NCBI RefSeq assembly: GCF_020521235.1
Contig: NZ_BLAY01000097.1
Coordinates: 1-37,397, forward strand
DNA: 37,397 nucleotides
Reading direction: 5' to 3'
DNA from: Microseira wollei NIES-4236
GTDB lineage: Bacteria > Cyanobacteriota > Cyanobacteriia > Cyanobacteriales > Aerosakkonemataceae
Part shown: piece after piece, positions 9,499 to 18,214 of the stretch
How the letters are laid out: the number at the start of each line of letters is the position of its first letter
How positions within the stretch are numbered: position 1 is the stretch's first letter
Translations under genes and position numbers: made by a program
Notes under the pieces: model-generated
What the model saw: the letters and a program-made list of their open reading frames with translations, nothing else
What the model was told of the DNA's origin: nothing
The model's database searches: none

Positions 9499-9771
9499 TA
9501 ATTAACGCAAGTTGCTAGTTATCTCTCTCATATCATGTCCGCGAGAGATCAGTTGTGTATAGTTGATTGTGCGAAAAAGCGTTTTTTCTCCCCTTTGCTC
9601 CCCCATCCCCTTTGCTCCCCCAGCTCTCCAAACGCAACCGATGCAACCGGACACGATATCACAGCGGCTGGCTAATGGCTAATGGATCGATTGGTAAAAA
9701 TCCAAGATTAGCAAGCTTGCAATTAGCCATTAGCAAAGCGCTTGTTTATAACTAGCAACTTGCGTTAATTA
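9499..9771. repeat. 273-bp inverted-repeat element with 24-bp perfect ends (AACTAGCAACTTG family)
   Basis: The left end 9499-9522 and right end 9748-9771 are perfect reverse complements over 24 bp, built on AACTAGCAACTTGCGTTAA. Inside are the 130-bp element 9530-9659 and a second stem of GGCTAATGGCTAAT against ATTAGCCATTAGC. There is no coding frame of note. Shorter relatives are at 32337-32471 and 30758-30904, with single ends at about 9117, 9478 and 31131. It resembles a MITE-type non-autonomous element. Confidence 0.8.
9530..9659. repeat. 130-bp MITE-like element, TATCATGTCCG family copy 1
   Basis: Starts ATATCATGTCCG and ends CGGACACGATAT, so the ends are inverted repeats of 12 bp with one mismatch. 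The interior is C-rich, including CTCCCCTTTGCTCCCCC. A copy of identical length lies at 33727-33856 with the C-rich blocks in a different order. Two more elements share the ends but not the interior (21500-21635, 23919-24058). Confidence 0.85.
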
Positions 9772-9970
9772 GCTCTGGAAATAGATGCACCAGCTCAACC
9801 CGCAATTGTATTTAGGCCGCATTTTATCCGCTGGCGATCGCAGGAATTTCTAGCAACTACCCACAAATGAGCAATCGGCTGTCAGACCGAACCTAAATAT
9901 ATTTTTGATAAAATTAATCTTATCTAATTCAGGAATTACGCGTTTTTTTGCGTAAGTCCTGGACAAGCTT

Positions 9971-11464
9971 TTAAGCCAACTCTTCCATCACTATCCGTCG
10001 CATTATCTCGGTCACTTCCGCCGCGATTCTGGCATCCATTTCCCTAGCTTCTCGATCGATATCTCGCGGATTTAGAGCTTTTGCTGCTCTGAGTGTCATG
10101 GCAAAAGTTCTCAATTTGGAGGGGTTTCCCGTGGCATTGGGACGCCTGTCGATCAACTGTACGAGTGCTGTGTAAGTAATTTCGTAGCGATTTCTGGCAT
10201 CACTCGACCCCCAGCCTACTTTAGAAATAATAACTGGATCTTTGATAACATTTTGCAAGCCCAATCTTTCAATGGCAATATCAATGTAACGCGCTCTATC
10301 TGTTCCCATTGCTCTGGCAAGGCTTTCGAGGCTGTACCACTGAGCATTTGGCAGCCTTGCGGCAGATGGTAAATGATAGTGCCATCCTAACATTGAAATC
10401 AGTCGAGTTAAATCGTAGGCAGAGACAAGATTGTCTCCGCGCGGTTCTTCTGGTGCAGCTTGAGCGACAATTCTTTTGGCTTTGCGATCGTAAAGTTGTG
10501 GTGAATTAAATAACGCATTCTCTCCATATCTGCCTTTAAAACTGAGGCTGGTATTACCTGTTATCTGTTTCAGCCAATTTTCTAATCCCGAATAGGTTTC
10601 AAACCGCTTGAAGGTTAAGCCAAGAGAGTTGGAACTGCCAAATTTTGCCCGATAGCTGACTAGATCGATCGCTAACTCATGAAAAGGCAATCCTTCTGTA
10701 CTTCCCGCAGCTCTGACTACACAGTCGTCAATGTCACAATTGATAAAGCTTTTATTGATTTTACAGATGAGATTCAAGATGGCAATTATTTTGGTAGCAC
10801 TCCAAAACTGAACTGAATCGAGGGCATTTTTCCCTAACCAGTTGGCTCTGATTTCTCCATTGACAAAGCTGCCAACGCAGACGCAGGCTTCTTTGATATC
10901 TGGGTGTAAAAAGTTGAGAGTGCTAGTGTCAATATTGGGTTTGATTCCAACTTTTGGATAGGGGCTAAAGGTGACGGTACGAGTCGGGTTAGAAAGGGCG
11001 ATCTCTTCCCCAAATGAGACGATTTGAACGTTATCCGTTTTCTGGAGCAGGCGATTGGGATAGGTTGGGATATCCTTGTTGTAAGGGGAATTTTCTATTT
11101 GGCGATCGCGTATTCTTAAATTCCCCTCGGAAAACCCTTTTTCCGATAGCAGCAGCATCTCAAAAACTTTATTCCTGTCTTTGGCTGTTTTCAGCCGCAA
11201 CTCTGCTACATTCGGATCTAGTAAAGCTTCTGCGATCGCTTTGTCTATCACTCCCTTACTCGTGTTGTCAAGTCCTTTAATCTGGCAGAATTCATTCAAG
11301 GCATTTTGCGTGCGTTCCCCCCAATCCCCATCCCACCATTGACCCGCCGGGTATAGCCCCCAAGCACTGAGAATTTTTTGAATTTCTAAAATTAACTGAC
11401 CATCTTCTTTAAGTTGGGCTAGGGTAATTGTGCGATTTTGTTGGACTATCTCACGCAGGTTCAT
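9971..11464 (-). CDS. Peptidoglycan-binding-like plus beta-lactamase-like serine hydrolase
   Basis: 497 residues from ATG 11464. Residues ~25-85 resemble a PG_binding_1 helical domain (ILSAWGLYPAGQWWDGDWGERTQNALNEFC). The rest has, in order, motifs of the serine beta-lactamase/PBP fold: W-S222-A-T-K225 (SxxK nucleophile and lysine), S277-S-N279 (SxN) and K415-V-G (KTG box), with spacings of 55 and 136 residues, the second longer than in class A enzymes. No signal peptide is evident, so it may be cytoplasmic or exported in a non-standard way. The C-terminus is a charged helix (REAREMDARIAAEVTEIMRRIV). It lies on the same strand as the exoproteins but with long spacers, so it probably has its own promoter. 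Activity could be hydrolase, transpeptidase-like or none; the exact family is not recognised. Confidence 0.72.
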   Translation of the reverse strand: MNLREIVQQNRTITLAQLKEDGQLILEIQKILSAWGLYPAGQWWDGDWGERTQNALNEFCQIKGLDNTSKGVIDKAIAEALLDPNVAELRLKTAKDRNKVFEMLLLSEKGFSEGNLRIRDRQIENSPYNKDIPTYPNRLLQKTDNVQIVSFGEEIALSNPTRTVTFSPYPKVGIKPNIDTSTLNFLHPDIKEACVCVGSFVNGEIRANWLGKNALDSVQFWSATKIIAILNLICKINKSFINCDIDDCVVRAAGSTEGLPFHELAIDLVSYRAKFGSSNSLGLTFKRFETYSGLENWLKQITGNTSLSFKGRYGENALFNSPQLYDRKAKRIVAQAAPEEPRGDNLVSAYDLTRLISMLGWHYHLPSAARLPNAQWYSLESLARAMGTDRARYIDIAIERLGLQNVIKDPVIISKVGWGSSDARNRYEITYTALVQLIDRRPNATGNPSKLRTFAMTLRAAKALNPRDIDREAREMDARIAAEVTEIMRRIVMEELA

Positions 11465-11525
11465 AGCTCGTGGATAAATTCTTAAATTACAATATTATCC
11501 TATCTCGCTTTCGAGTTGATCGGCT

Positions 11526-11560
11526 GGCTAATGGCTAATGGCTAATGGCTAATGGCTAGT
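11526..11560. repeat. Heptanucleotide tandem repeat (GGCTAAT)
   Basis: GGCTAAT is repeated four times and followed by a degenerate GGCTAGT. It lies in the 125-bp spacer between the hydrolase gene and the next exoprotein gene and belongs to the STRR class of cyanobacterial repeats. Confidence 0.85.
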
Positions 11561-11589
11561 CTGAAAAGAGCCTGTCGAACATTTATTAA

Positions 11590-14184
11590 CTACATTTTTG
11601 GCATAAATAATCGCAATATTGGCAAATCGTTACAATTAGGATGTTGATATCCAGCAACCACTCCAGGCGCAGGCGCTACCAATTCTACCTGACCCAAACC
11701 ATTTATTACCCAGCCAGTGGCTTCTACTATTTGAACGGGCGGATTGGATTTCTTTAATTGAGAATTTTGATGTGAAGTATTCCCAGTTTCTGTAGCTGGT
11801 GAAAAATCTTGTAAATCTCGCCAAATTGTCTGACCTCGAATAGTCGTGCTTGGGTCTTCTGGTAACCCTCCGCGTCCAGTAACGGTAAAAGAATTACCTA
11901 GCGCTGCTGCACATCCCACAATTACTTGGTGACTGGGGTCAATGGGAGTGGTGTTTAATTCAACCAATCCCTCAGAAGTGTTGACTTCGGGGTTGTTAAT
12001 CGCCACAATACCGGATACGCCAAACTGGGAACTAGCGGTAATGGCACTATTGGGAGTGGTAAAAAGACCTGTTGCGTTAATTTGGATATTTCCTCCTCGC
12101 CCTTGGAAAGCGTTGGCGGTAATGCGACTTCGTTGTAGAACAGCGATAGTATCTGCGTTGAGAGTAATGTTGCCCCCATTGCCTGTCCCGCCTGCTTCTG
12201 CTGTGATTTGACCCAGATTGCTGATTTGCAAAAAGCGGGCATTCAACATCATATTTCCCCCTTCTCCCGATGCGGTAGCAGCTGTAATGCGTCCGTTTCT
12301 CTCCACAACAATCTGTTCTGCACTTATGGTCAAATCTCCACCCCGACCAACCCCTTGATTGTCTACACCAACTTGACCCGAATTCGAGACAATCAATTTG
12401 GGGGTATTAATCATGAGAGTGCCAGCATCTCCAGAAGGTATTGTTGGCTGGCCTAAAATTATTTGAATGGGCAGATTCGTTAATACTGATGATGATATAA
12501 AGCTGTTTAATGAAGTATCAGGGTCAATCCCACTAACTTCGATGGATTCTGAAGCATTAATTGTCAAGTTTCTATCCGCTGCGTTGACTGATGTAGGATT
12601 GCTAATCAGTCCTCCATCCCTACTAATACGCCCGCCATCCCGAACAATTACTCTAGATGTTTCGATAGTTAAATTTCCCGTAGCACCAGAACCATTTGGC
12701 CCTCGCCCTACCCCGATACCACTACGAATGCGTTGTGCTAACGGACTGATGGGATTTACGCCAATTACTTGCACCGATTCTGTGGCTTTTACCCATAGAT
12801 TACCTGTTGGTCCAACACCAAAGCTTTGATCTGCCAAAACTGCACCGTCAATCACCTGCAAGCTGGTAGTTGATATGGTCATATCTCCCCCATTTCCTAT
12901 ACCGAAAGTTCTGGCCCGGATGCCGCTATTACTCTGAGGGCTAAACGGGGATGCTCCTATCACTTGTAGATCCCGATTAGCCGCGACAATAATGTCACCA
13001 CCACGGCCTTGACTAAAGGTAAAAGACATGATGTTTGCCCCACCTCTTACTAATAGATTGGCGGTGGTAACCCTAATATTACTGCCATTTCCTGCTCCTA
13101 CTGTTTGAGTCCTCAAACCACTGGGAATACCTTTGGGGTTATCTCCACTCAATTCTATTAATTCTGAAGCGAAGATGGTAATTTGCCCTCCAGGTAAAGC
13201 TCCTTGAGTGTTAGTGAAAGCTAGGGAACCATTGCTCATAGTTATCTGCCGTCCTACTATTTGGATACCGCTACCCCCGCTACCGCTGGCATCCAGTAAT
13301 GCGGCATTAGATAACCGAATATCTCCGTAGTTTTGCACATTTGAATAACTCAAAGTCCAGGGTCGATTAATATGATTTAGGTTTACCTGTCCACCAGAAA
13401 TACTACCGAGTTCAATTCGTCCGCTTTCTGTTGTCAGGAGTCCACCATCTAGAGTAACCTGTCCACCAATTAAGGCTAGGGTATTGCCCGGTTTTACTTG
13501 TAATCCCGACCTGTTACTGGTCTGTTCTAGGGGCGCGGTGCTGGGATGTCCTTTAACTGCAAGCTGATGTCCTGTACCAGAAACATTGATAGAACCAGGA
13601 TTTGAACTTAATTGCAAGCCAATCGGAACGTTGATGCTTAGTAAAGGTGTACCTTGGGGATTTTTGGCACTAAAAATACTACCATCGGCAAATTGGATGC
13701 TGTCAGCGGTACTGCTAAAAAACGAACCCCCGATATCCAGTTTGGCGTTGGAACCGAAGATAATTCCGCTAGGGTTAATTAAAAACAAATCTGCCCTTCC
13801 GTTAGCGCGAATTAACCCGTCAATCTGGGAAACTTGCCCTCCAGTGATGCGAGTGATGATGCGTTCGATGGTCGCAGCATTGTTGAAAAATGCTGTATTG
13901 CCAGTAGGAACAGAAAATTCCCGGAAACTGTGGAATAAATTGCCGCCTGCGGTTGTTCCTCCGTCGATGGTGAAAGTATTGCCATCTGAGTTAACGATGG
14001 AATGATGCGGCAAGGTGGCATCGGGGACAATTTGGGCAAAGACAGGACTGTTGAATGTCAATGCAATGATTCCTAACAAAACATAGTTAGGACTGACGCG
14101 GCGACGCGGCGACGCGGCGACGCTCTGAGTTTTACAGCGGATTGCTTTCTTAGTGAGGTACAGCCTTAAGGCTTCGTTTGTCAA
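11590..14184 (-). CDS. TpsA-like exoprotein (2), start region replaced by a repeat
   Basis: Up to 864 residues from TTG 14184. The mature part is typical: VFAQIVPDATLPHHS, FHSFREFSVPTGNTAFF, RITGGQVSQIDGLIRANGRA, LINPSGIIFGSNAKLDIGGS, glycine/asparagine beta-helix repeats, then the shared tail (VGCAAALGNSFTVTGRGGLPE, VEATGWVINGLGQVELVA, CNDL). The signal core VLLGIIALTFNSPVFAQ aligns with CLLGIGGLALNSSVVAQ of the paralogue at 18517-21372, but upstream of it the sequence is repeat DNA (an 8-bp GACGCGGC tandem, then the inverted-repeat element at 14132-14251). No ATG or GTG is in frame there; only TTG 14184, inside the repeat, or TTG 14079 could serve, and neither has a clear Shine-Dalgarno sequence. 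The gene may be translated from a repeat-supplied start or be silenced. The body of the frame is intact. Confidence 0.75.
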   Translation of the reverse strand: MTNEALRLYLTKKAIRCKTQSVAASPRRRVSPNYVLLGIIALTFNSPVFAQIVPDATLPHHSIVNSDGNTFTIDGGTTAGGNLFHSFREFSVPTGNTAFFNNAATIERIITRITGGQVSQIDGLIRANGRADLFLINPSGIIFGSNAKLDIGGSFFSSTADSIQFADGSIFSAKNPQGTPLLSINVPIGLQLSSNPGSINVSGTGHQLAVKGHPSTAPLEQTSNRSGLQVKPGNTLALIGGQVTLDGGLLTTESGRIELGSISGGQVNLNHINRPWTLSYSNVQNYGDIRLSNAALLDASGSGGSGIQIVGRQITMSNGSLAFTNTQGALPGGQITIFASELIELSGDNPKGIPSGLRTQTVGAGNGSNIRVTTANLLVRGGANIMSFTFSQGRGGDIIVAANRDLQVIGASPFSPQSNSGIRARTFGIGNGGDMTISTTSLQVIDGAVLADQSFGVGPTGNLWVKATESVQVIGVNPISPLAQRIRSGIGVGRGPNGSGATGNLTIETSRVIVRDGGRISRDGGLISNPTSVNAADRNLTINASESIEVSGIDPDTSLNSFISSSVLTNLPIQIILGQPTIPSGDAGTLMINTPKLIVSNSGQVGVDNQGVGRGGDLTISAEQIVVERNGRITAATASGEGGNMMLNARFLQISNLGQITAEAGGTGNGGNITLNADTIAVLQRSRITANAFQGRGGNIQINATGLFTTPNSAITASSQFGVSGIVAINNPEVNTSEGLVELNTTPIDPSHQVIVGCAAALGNSFTVTGRGGLPEDPSTTIRGQTIWRDLQDFSPATETGNTSHQNSQLKKSNPPVQIVEATGWVINGLGQVELVAPAPGVVAGYQHPNCNDLPILRLFMPKM

Positions 14185-14251
14185 GCGGCAGCATTAATGC
14201 TGCGCGCTTGACAAACAAAGGTGTACCTCATACGACTGCAATCCGCTGTAA
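14132..14251. repeat. 120-bp inverted-repeat element (AATCCGCTGTAA family)
   Basis: The ends TTACAGCGGATTGC (14132-14145) and GCAATCCGCTGTAA (14238-14251) are perfect 14-bp inverted repeats. Nested inside are GAGGTAC/GTACCTC and a near-perfect hairpin of TTTGTCAAGC..GCTTGACAAA around GCAGCATTAATGCTGC. A related right half (AAGGTGTACCTC, AAGCAATCCGCTGTAA) is at 31027-31060 and an end-like sequence at about 21656-21670. It overlaps the only possible upstream start of the exoprotein 2 gene. Confidence 0.85.
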
Positions 14252-14335
14252 TTAAGGGCGATTTGCCTGACATCATATCAAACCAACCTACAAAGAAATG
14301 GCGAAAGTATTGTTCAAACAACCGGGTTTACGCAA

Positions 14336-14350
14336 AGAAACCGGGTTTCT
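14336..14350. repeat. AGAAACCGGGTTTCT palindrome
   Basis: An exact copy, followed by CTCTAGGTCGAAACAAAGGTGAT, the same companion block as in the 9256-9381 repeats. It lies downstream of the stop of the 14408-18187 gene on the minus strand. Confidence 0.8.
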
Positions 14351-14407
14351 CTCTAGGTCGAAACAAAGGTGATGGGTTCGTCGTTGGTAAGTCCTATTTT
14401 GCACTCG

Positions 14408-17400
14408 TTATCTTAGTCGTTGCAAGTCGTTGCAATTAAACTCAGGATGCACGCGAGTTTGGTCAGGCATACTCGCCACCAATTCTAGTTGTCCTTTTTC
14501 GTTAATTATCCAGCTGGTGGCTTCGATTATTTGAACCGGCGGTTCAGATTTCTGGGATTGAGGATTTTGAGGGGAGGTATTTGCACTTTCTGTGGCAAAA
14601 TCTTGTAAATCTTGCCACACAGTCTGACCTCGAATCGTAGCAGTTGGATCTTCTGGTAAACCGCCGCGTCCGGTAACTGTAAATGAGTTGCCAACTCTGG
14701 GAGTACAGCCGACAATTACTTGGTTGCTAGCATCGGTGACTTGTTCTGGTAATTGAACTAATCCAGAAGCGGGTTCTACTTGTGGATTATTGATAGTGAC
14801 GGTGCCGGAAACACCAAACTGAGAACTAGCAGTAATATCGCTATTAGGCGTTTGTGCTGCACGAAACTCCAGCCCCAAAATTCCTGAGGCAGTGAGTTGA
14901 ATGTTGCCGCCTCTCCCCTCAAAGGCATTAGCGGTTATATCGTTATTTTCCCTGGGAATTGCGATAATTAACGGCGCATTAATCGCAATATTTCCGCCAT
15001 CTCCGCCTGCACCTGCCGTTCCGGCGGTAGCCGTAATTTGGCTATTTCGACGCATCAGTAATAGGCCATTTACTTGCAAGTTAATATTGCCGCCTTGTCC
15101 AGAAGCTGTGGCGGCTGCGAGCGAGCTTTTGTTATCCAAATTCAGAGAACCAGTTTGAATTTGGATGCTTCCTCCGATGCCTCTTCCTTGATTGCTGACG
15201 CTGGTGGAAATTTGGCTATTATTATTAAGTAAAACCCCATCGGTTGCCGAAATCAAAATTTGACCTGCATCTCCTTGTCCGGAAGTACTGGCACTGATTC
15301 TCGAATGATTATTGAGGGATAATCGTCTGATATTGAGGTTAAGCGTTCCGCCGGTACCAATTGCGGTTGATTCAACGCTACTGGAAATGTAACTATTATT
15401 AGCTAGGGAAAGTTCATCGGCAGTAATATTCAATTGACCCGCATTTCCTTGCCCTTCTGTCCGGTTGAATATTTGAGTAGTATTCCTGACCGTAAACAAA
15501 CGAGTAGTGATGTTTATATCGCCAGCATTCCCCCTAGCTCCTGCTCTAACTTGGCTGAATATATTAGAGCCTATTACAGCGTTATTATTCGCATCTATTA
15601 AGATGCTTTCGCTGGCATTAATGGTGATATTGCCTGCATTTCCTTCCCCATAAGTATTGCTATTCAGCTCCGCGCTAGTTGTTATAGATAGAGAGCGGGT
15701 ATTAATCTGAATCTCTCCGGCATTGCCAACTGCTGATGGCCCTGCCACTGTGTTGTATATTCGAGAACCATCACTCATTAATTCCCCGGACAAAACAACT
15801 GTATCGCGGGCATTAATAACGATATTGCCTGTATTTCCTCGCACATAAGTGCCAACTTCTATTCTGCCGCCCTCGACTATATTGACATTCTGGGCATTAA
15901 TTCTCACACCACCCGTGTTTCCCTGAGCAAAATTACTGAGATTCAAACGACCAGCATTGGCGAGTCTAAGATTGTCTGCATCTATGAAAATGTTGCCTCC
16001 ATCGCCGCTGCCACGGGTAACGTTAGAAATTATGGCATTATTAATGTCTACATTTCTGCCATTGATAGTAATATCTCTGACTCGACCTGCCCCGAAAGTT
16101 GTGGCGGTGATTTCTCCCGTAGATTGCATGAGCAACTGCTGGGTATTAATGTTCACTCTGCCTGTATTTCCATTGCCTTGGGTGAGGGTGAACAAACCAC
16201 TTTTTGCTCCATAATTCGGGTTGAAGTTGTTGGGGTTTATAGGGTTAGTTGGCAAAGCGTTTCCGGTGCCGCGATTTTGCAGCGATACGTTGAGGGTGTA
16301 GGTGTCTCCCCGGTCAACGCGATCGCCTTCTAATAGCTGTATGCTGTTTGCTACTGTATCGAATTCTCCAACGCCAATGACGTAGGTTCCGGGTGAATTT
16401 ATTGTGGTAGAAAGATAAGAGTCTTGGGGAGCAATACTTCCGTCGCCGCCGCTGGCTAGAATTGAATCGTCATTGTTTGCCAATACTTCTCCCGTTCTCC
16501 GATTGAACAGAAAAATTTCTGTGTCTAAACTCCCCGGAATTGCTTCATAGCCATCGCCGCCGTCAATATCTACAATGACGCGGCTGTTGGGTGCAGAAAT
16601 CGTAAAAGAGTAATAGTCATATTGTTGATTTGCCGCTCCTAATACGGTGTTTCCGCTGATAATTTGCTCGGGAGTACGCTGGAGAGAAACATAGGGAATT
16701 CCATCAGCACCCGATGCTTCTACATTGGGGTTCGGTGCGGTACTCAATGGCAATTCATCCAGATTATAGACGAGGATGCCTTCAAAGGGAGAGGGAACAA
16801 AATCTGTACTGTTTCCAGCGATCGCTACCTGTCCAGATGCGTTAATGGTAATATCTCCCGCTGCACCGCTGTGGGTGGCTAAGGTCACAATTTGTCCGCC
16901 ACTTTCTATGACTAAATTATTGACGTTAATCTCAATCGCGCCGCTATTGCTGCTGCTATTGGTGACGGTGGCAATAAATCCTCGATTGGCTAAACGCAGG
17001 TTTCCTGGAGTTTGAGCAGCTTGATTAATAATAATATTTCCCCCCGCGCCGCTGTTGGTGTCTTTTGAATGACTGAGTATGCCGCTAAACAGTCCATCGG
17101 ATGTGAAACCAGAAATATCTATATTGTTGGCGTCAAGTCGAATATTCCCTGCATTTCCTGATGCTTGAGTAATCGTTGTAATTCTGGCACCTGTGGTTAA
17201 ATTAATCCCATTGGCAGCGATGTTAATATCGCCCCCATTGCCTAATGCGCCAGATTGTACCGTATTGGCGATCAGACTGCGATCTCTCAAGTTCACCTCT
17301 CCCCCCGCATCGATGGAAATATCTCCCGCCCATGCGCCTGCTAGGCTGCTATTAGCAGCAATTCCAGCATTGAGTTGAGAACCGCCAGACAGGTCGAGGT

Positions 17401-18187
17401 TGTTCGCGTGCAGCGTGATGCTGCCGTTATTGCTGGATGTGACGTCGGCGATCGCACCATTGCTCAGTGCAATATTACCTCGCGCGACGCCAACGGGTAA
17501 AGAAGTTGCACTTCCAATTGTGACAATACCTTCTCCTACCAATCCACCCAACGCCACTTGACCCCCTGGTGCGAATAATCTCCCCCCATCTATGCTGACG
17601 TTACCGCCTAAAATGGCTAAGGTTTGATTGGGAGAAACTTCTAGGCGAGACTGTCGCACTTCCACATTCCCCCCATTAGTTCCATACTGCAAACCAACGG
17701 GAACATTGATTGTTAGTAAAGGTGTCGCTTGGGGATTTTTGGCACTAAAAATACTGCCATCAGCAAATTGGATGCTGTCGGCGGTACTGCTAAAAAACGA
17801 ACCGCCAATATTTAACCTGGCATTTGGACCAAAGATAATGCCACTAGGATTAATCAGAAATAGATTAGCCGTTCCGTTGGCACGAATTAATCCATCTATG
17901 TTAGAGATATTGCCACCCGTTACCCTCGTAATAATGTTGTTAATTGTGAGGGCGTTGTCAAAATGTGCTGTTTCCCCCGTGCGGACGTTAAATTCTCGCA
18001 AGCTGTGGAAAAGGTTACTGCCTGCCGTTGTGCCGCCGGTAATCTGTTGAATTTGCCCTTGCTGATTCACCACCGAGTTATTCGGCAACGTGCCGTCGGG
18101 GACAATTTGGGCATTAGCACCCTGAGTAGTTACCAATCCTCCTAGTACTAGCGGCATAACTTGGACAAATTTCAGTGCCGATTTCAT
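14408..18187 (-). CDS. TpsA-like exoprotein (3) with PPC-like insert
   Basis: About 1,259 residues from ATG 18187 (MKSALKFVQVMPLVLGGLV). I chose this over ATG 18214 because the upstream AAGG-TTTATTGCC-ATG matches AGGAG-TTTGTTGCC-GTG of the next paralogue in position. Order: signal peptide to NAQ, haemagglutinin domain (FHSLREFNVRTGETAHF, RVTGGNISNIDGLIRANGTA, LINPSGIIFGPNARLNIGGS), beta-helix repeats, a different domain at roughly residues 510-640, more beta-helix, then the shared C-terminal tail. The insert (YDYYSFTISAPNSRVIVDID, EIFLFNRRTGEVLANNDDS, PGTYVIGVGEFD, GDTYTLNVSL) resembles the bacterial pre-peptidase C-terminal (PPC) beta-sandwich. None of the other three paralogues in the window has it. 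It is the longest of the four and has no frameshift. Confidence 0.85.
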   Translation of the reverse strand: MKSALKFVQVMPLVLGGLVTTQGANAQIVPDGTLPNNSVVNQQGQIQQITGGTTAGSNLFHSLREFNVRTGETAHFDNALTINNIITRVTGGNISNIDGLIRANGTANLFLINPSGIIFGPNARLNIGGSFFSSTADSIQFADGSIFSAKNPQATPLLTINVPVGLQYGTNGGNVEVRQSRLEVSPNQTLAILGGNVSIDGGRLFAPGGQVALGGLVGEGIVTIGSATSLPVGVARGNIALSNGAIADVTSSNNGSITLHANNLDLSGGSQLNAGIAANSSLAGAWAGDISIDAGGEVNLRDRSLIANTVQSGALGNGGDINIAANGINLTTGARITTITQASGNAGNIRLDANNIDISGFTSDGLFSGILSHSKDTNSGAGGNIIINQAAQTPGNLRLANRGFIATVTNSSSNSGAIEINVNNLVIESGGQIVTLATHSGAAGDITINASGQVAIAGNSTDFVPSPFEGILVYNLDELPLSTAPNPNVEASGADGIPYVSLQRTPEQIISGNTVLGAANQQYDYYSFTISAPNSRVIVDIDGGDGYEAIPGSLDTEIFLFNRRTGEVLANNDDSILASGGDGSIAPQDSYLSTTINSPGTYVIGVGEFDTVANSIQLLEGDRVDRGDTYTLNVSLQNRGTGNALPTNPINPNNFNPNYGAKSGLFTLTQGNGNTGRVNINTQQLLMQSTGEITATTFGAGRVRDITINGRNVDINNAIISNVTRGSGDGGNIFIDADNLRLANAGRLNLSNFAQGNTGGVRINAQNVNIVEGGRIEVGTYVRGNTGNIVINARDTVVLSGELMSDGSRIYNTVAGPSAVGNAGEIQINTRSLSITTSAELNSNTYGEGNAGNITINASESILIDANNNAVIGSNIFSQVRAGARGNAGDINITTRLFTVRNTTQIFNRTEGQGNAGQLNITADELSLANNSYISSSVESTAIGTGGTLNLNIRRLSLNNHSRISASTSGQGDAGQILISATDGVLLNNNSQISTSVSNQGRGIGGSIQIQTGSLNLDNKSSLAAATASGQGGNINLQVNGLLLMRRNSQITATAGTAGAGGDGGNIAINAPLIIAIPRENNDITANAFEGRGGNIQLTASGILGLEFRAAQTPNSDITASSQFGVSGTVTINNPQVEPASGLVQLPEQVTDASNQVIVGCTPRVGNSFTVTGRGGLPEDPTATIRGQTVWQDLQDFATESANTSPQNPQSQKSEPPVQIIEATSWIINEKGQLELVASMPDQTRVHPEFNCNDLQRLR

Positions 18188-18214
18188 GGCAATAAACCTT
18201 GGCGAGCGTTGCAT

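Larger units (their letters stand above)
8588..9970. other. 1.4-kb repeat-rich intergenic region, no gene seen
   Basis: No credible coding frame. It contains AGAAACCGGGTTTC palindromes (about 8640-8762), a heptamer tract (9181-9220), a 55-bp direct repeat (9256-9381), a 273-bp element with long terminal inverted repeats (9499-9771) and, nested in it, a 130-bp TATCATGTCCG element. The promoter of the RTX gene should be in the first ~150 bases. The AT-rich parts at about 8920-9130 and 9890-9960 hold nothing recognised. Confidence 0.7.
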
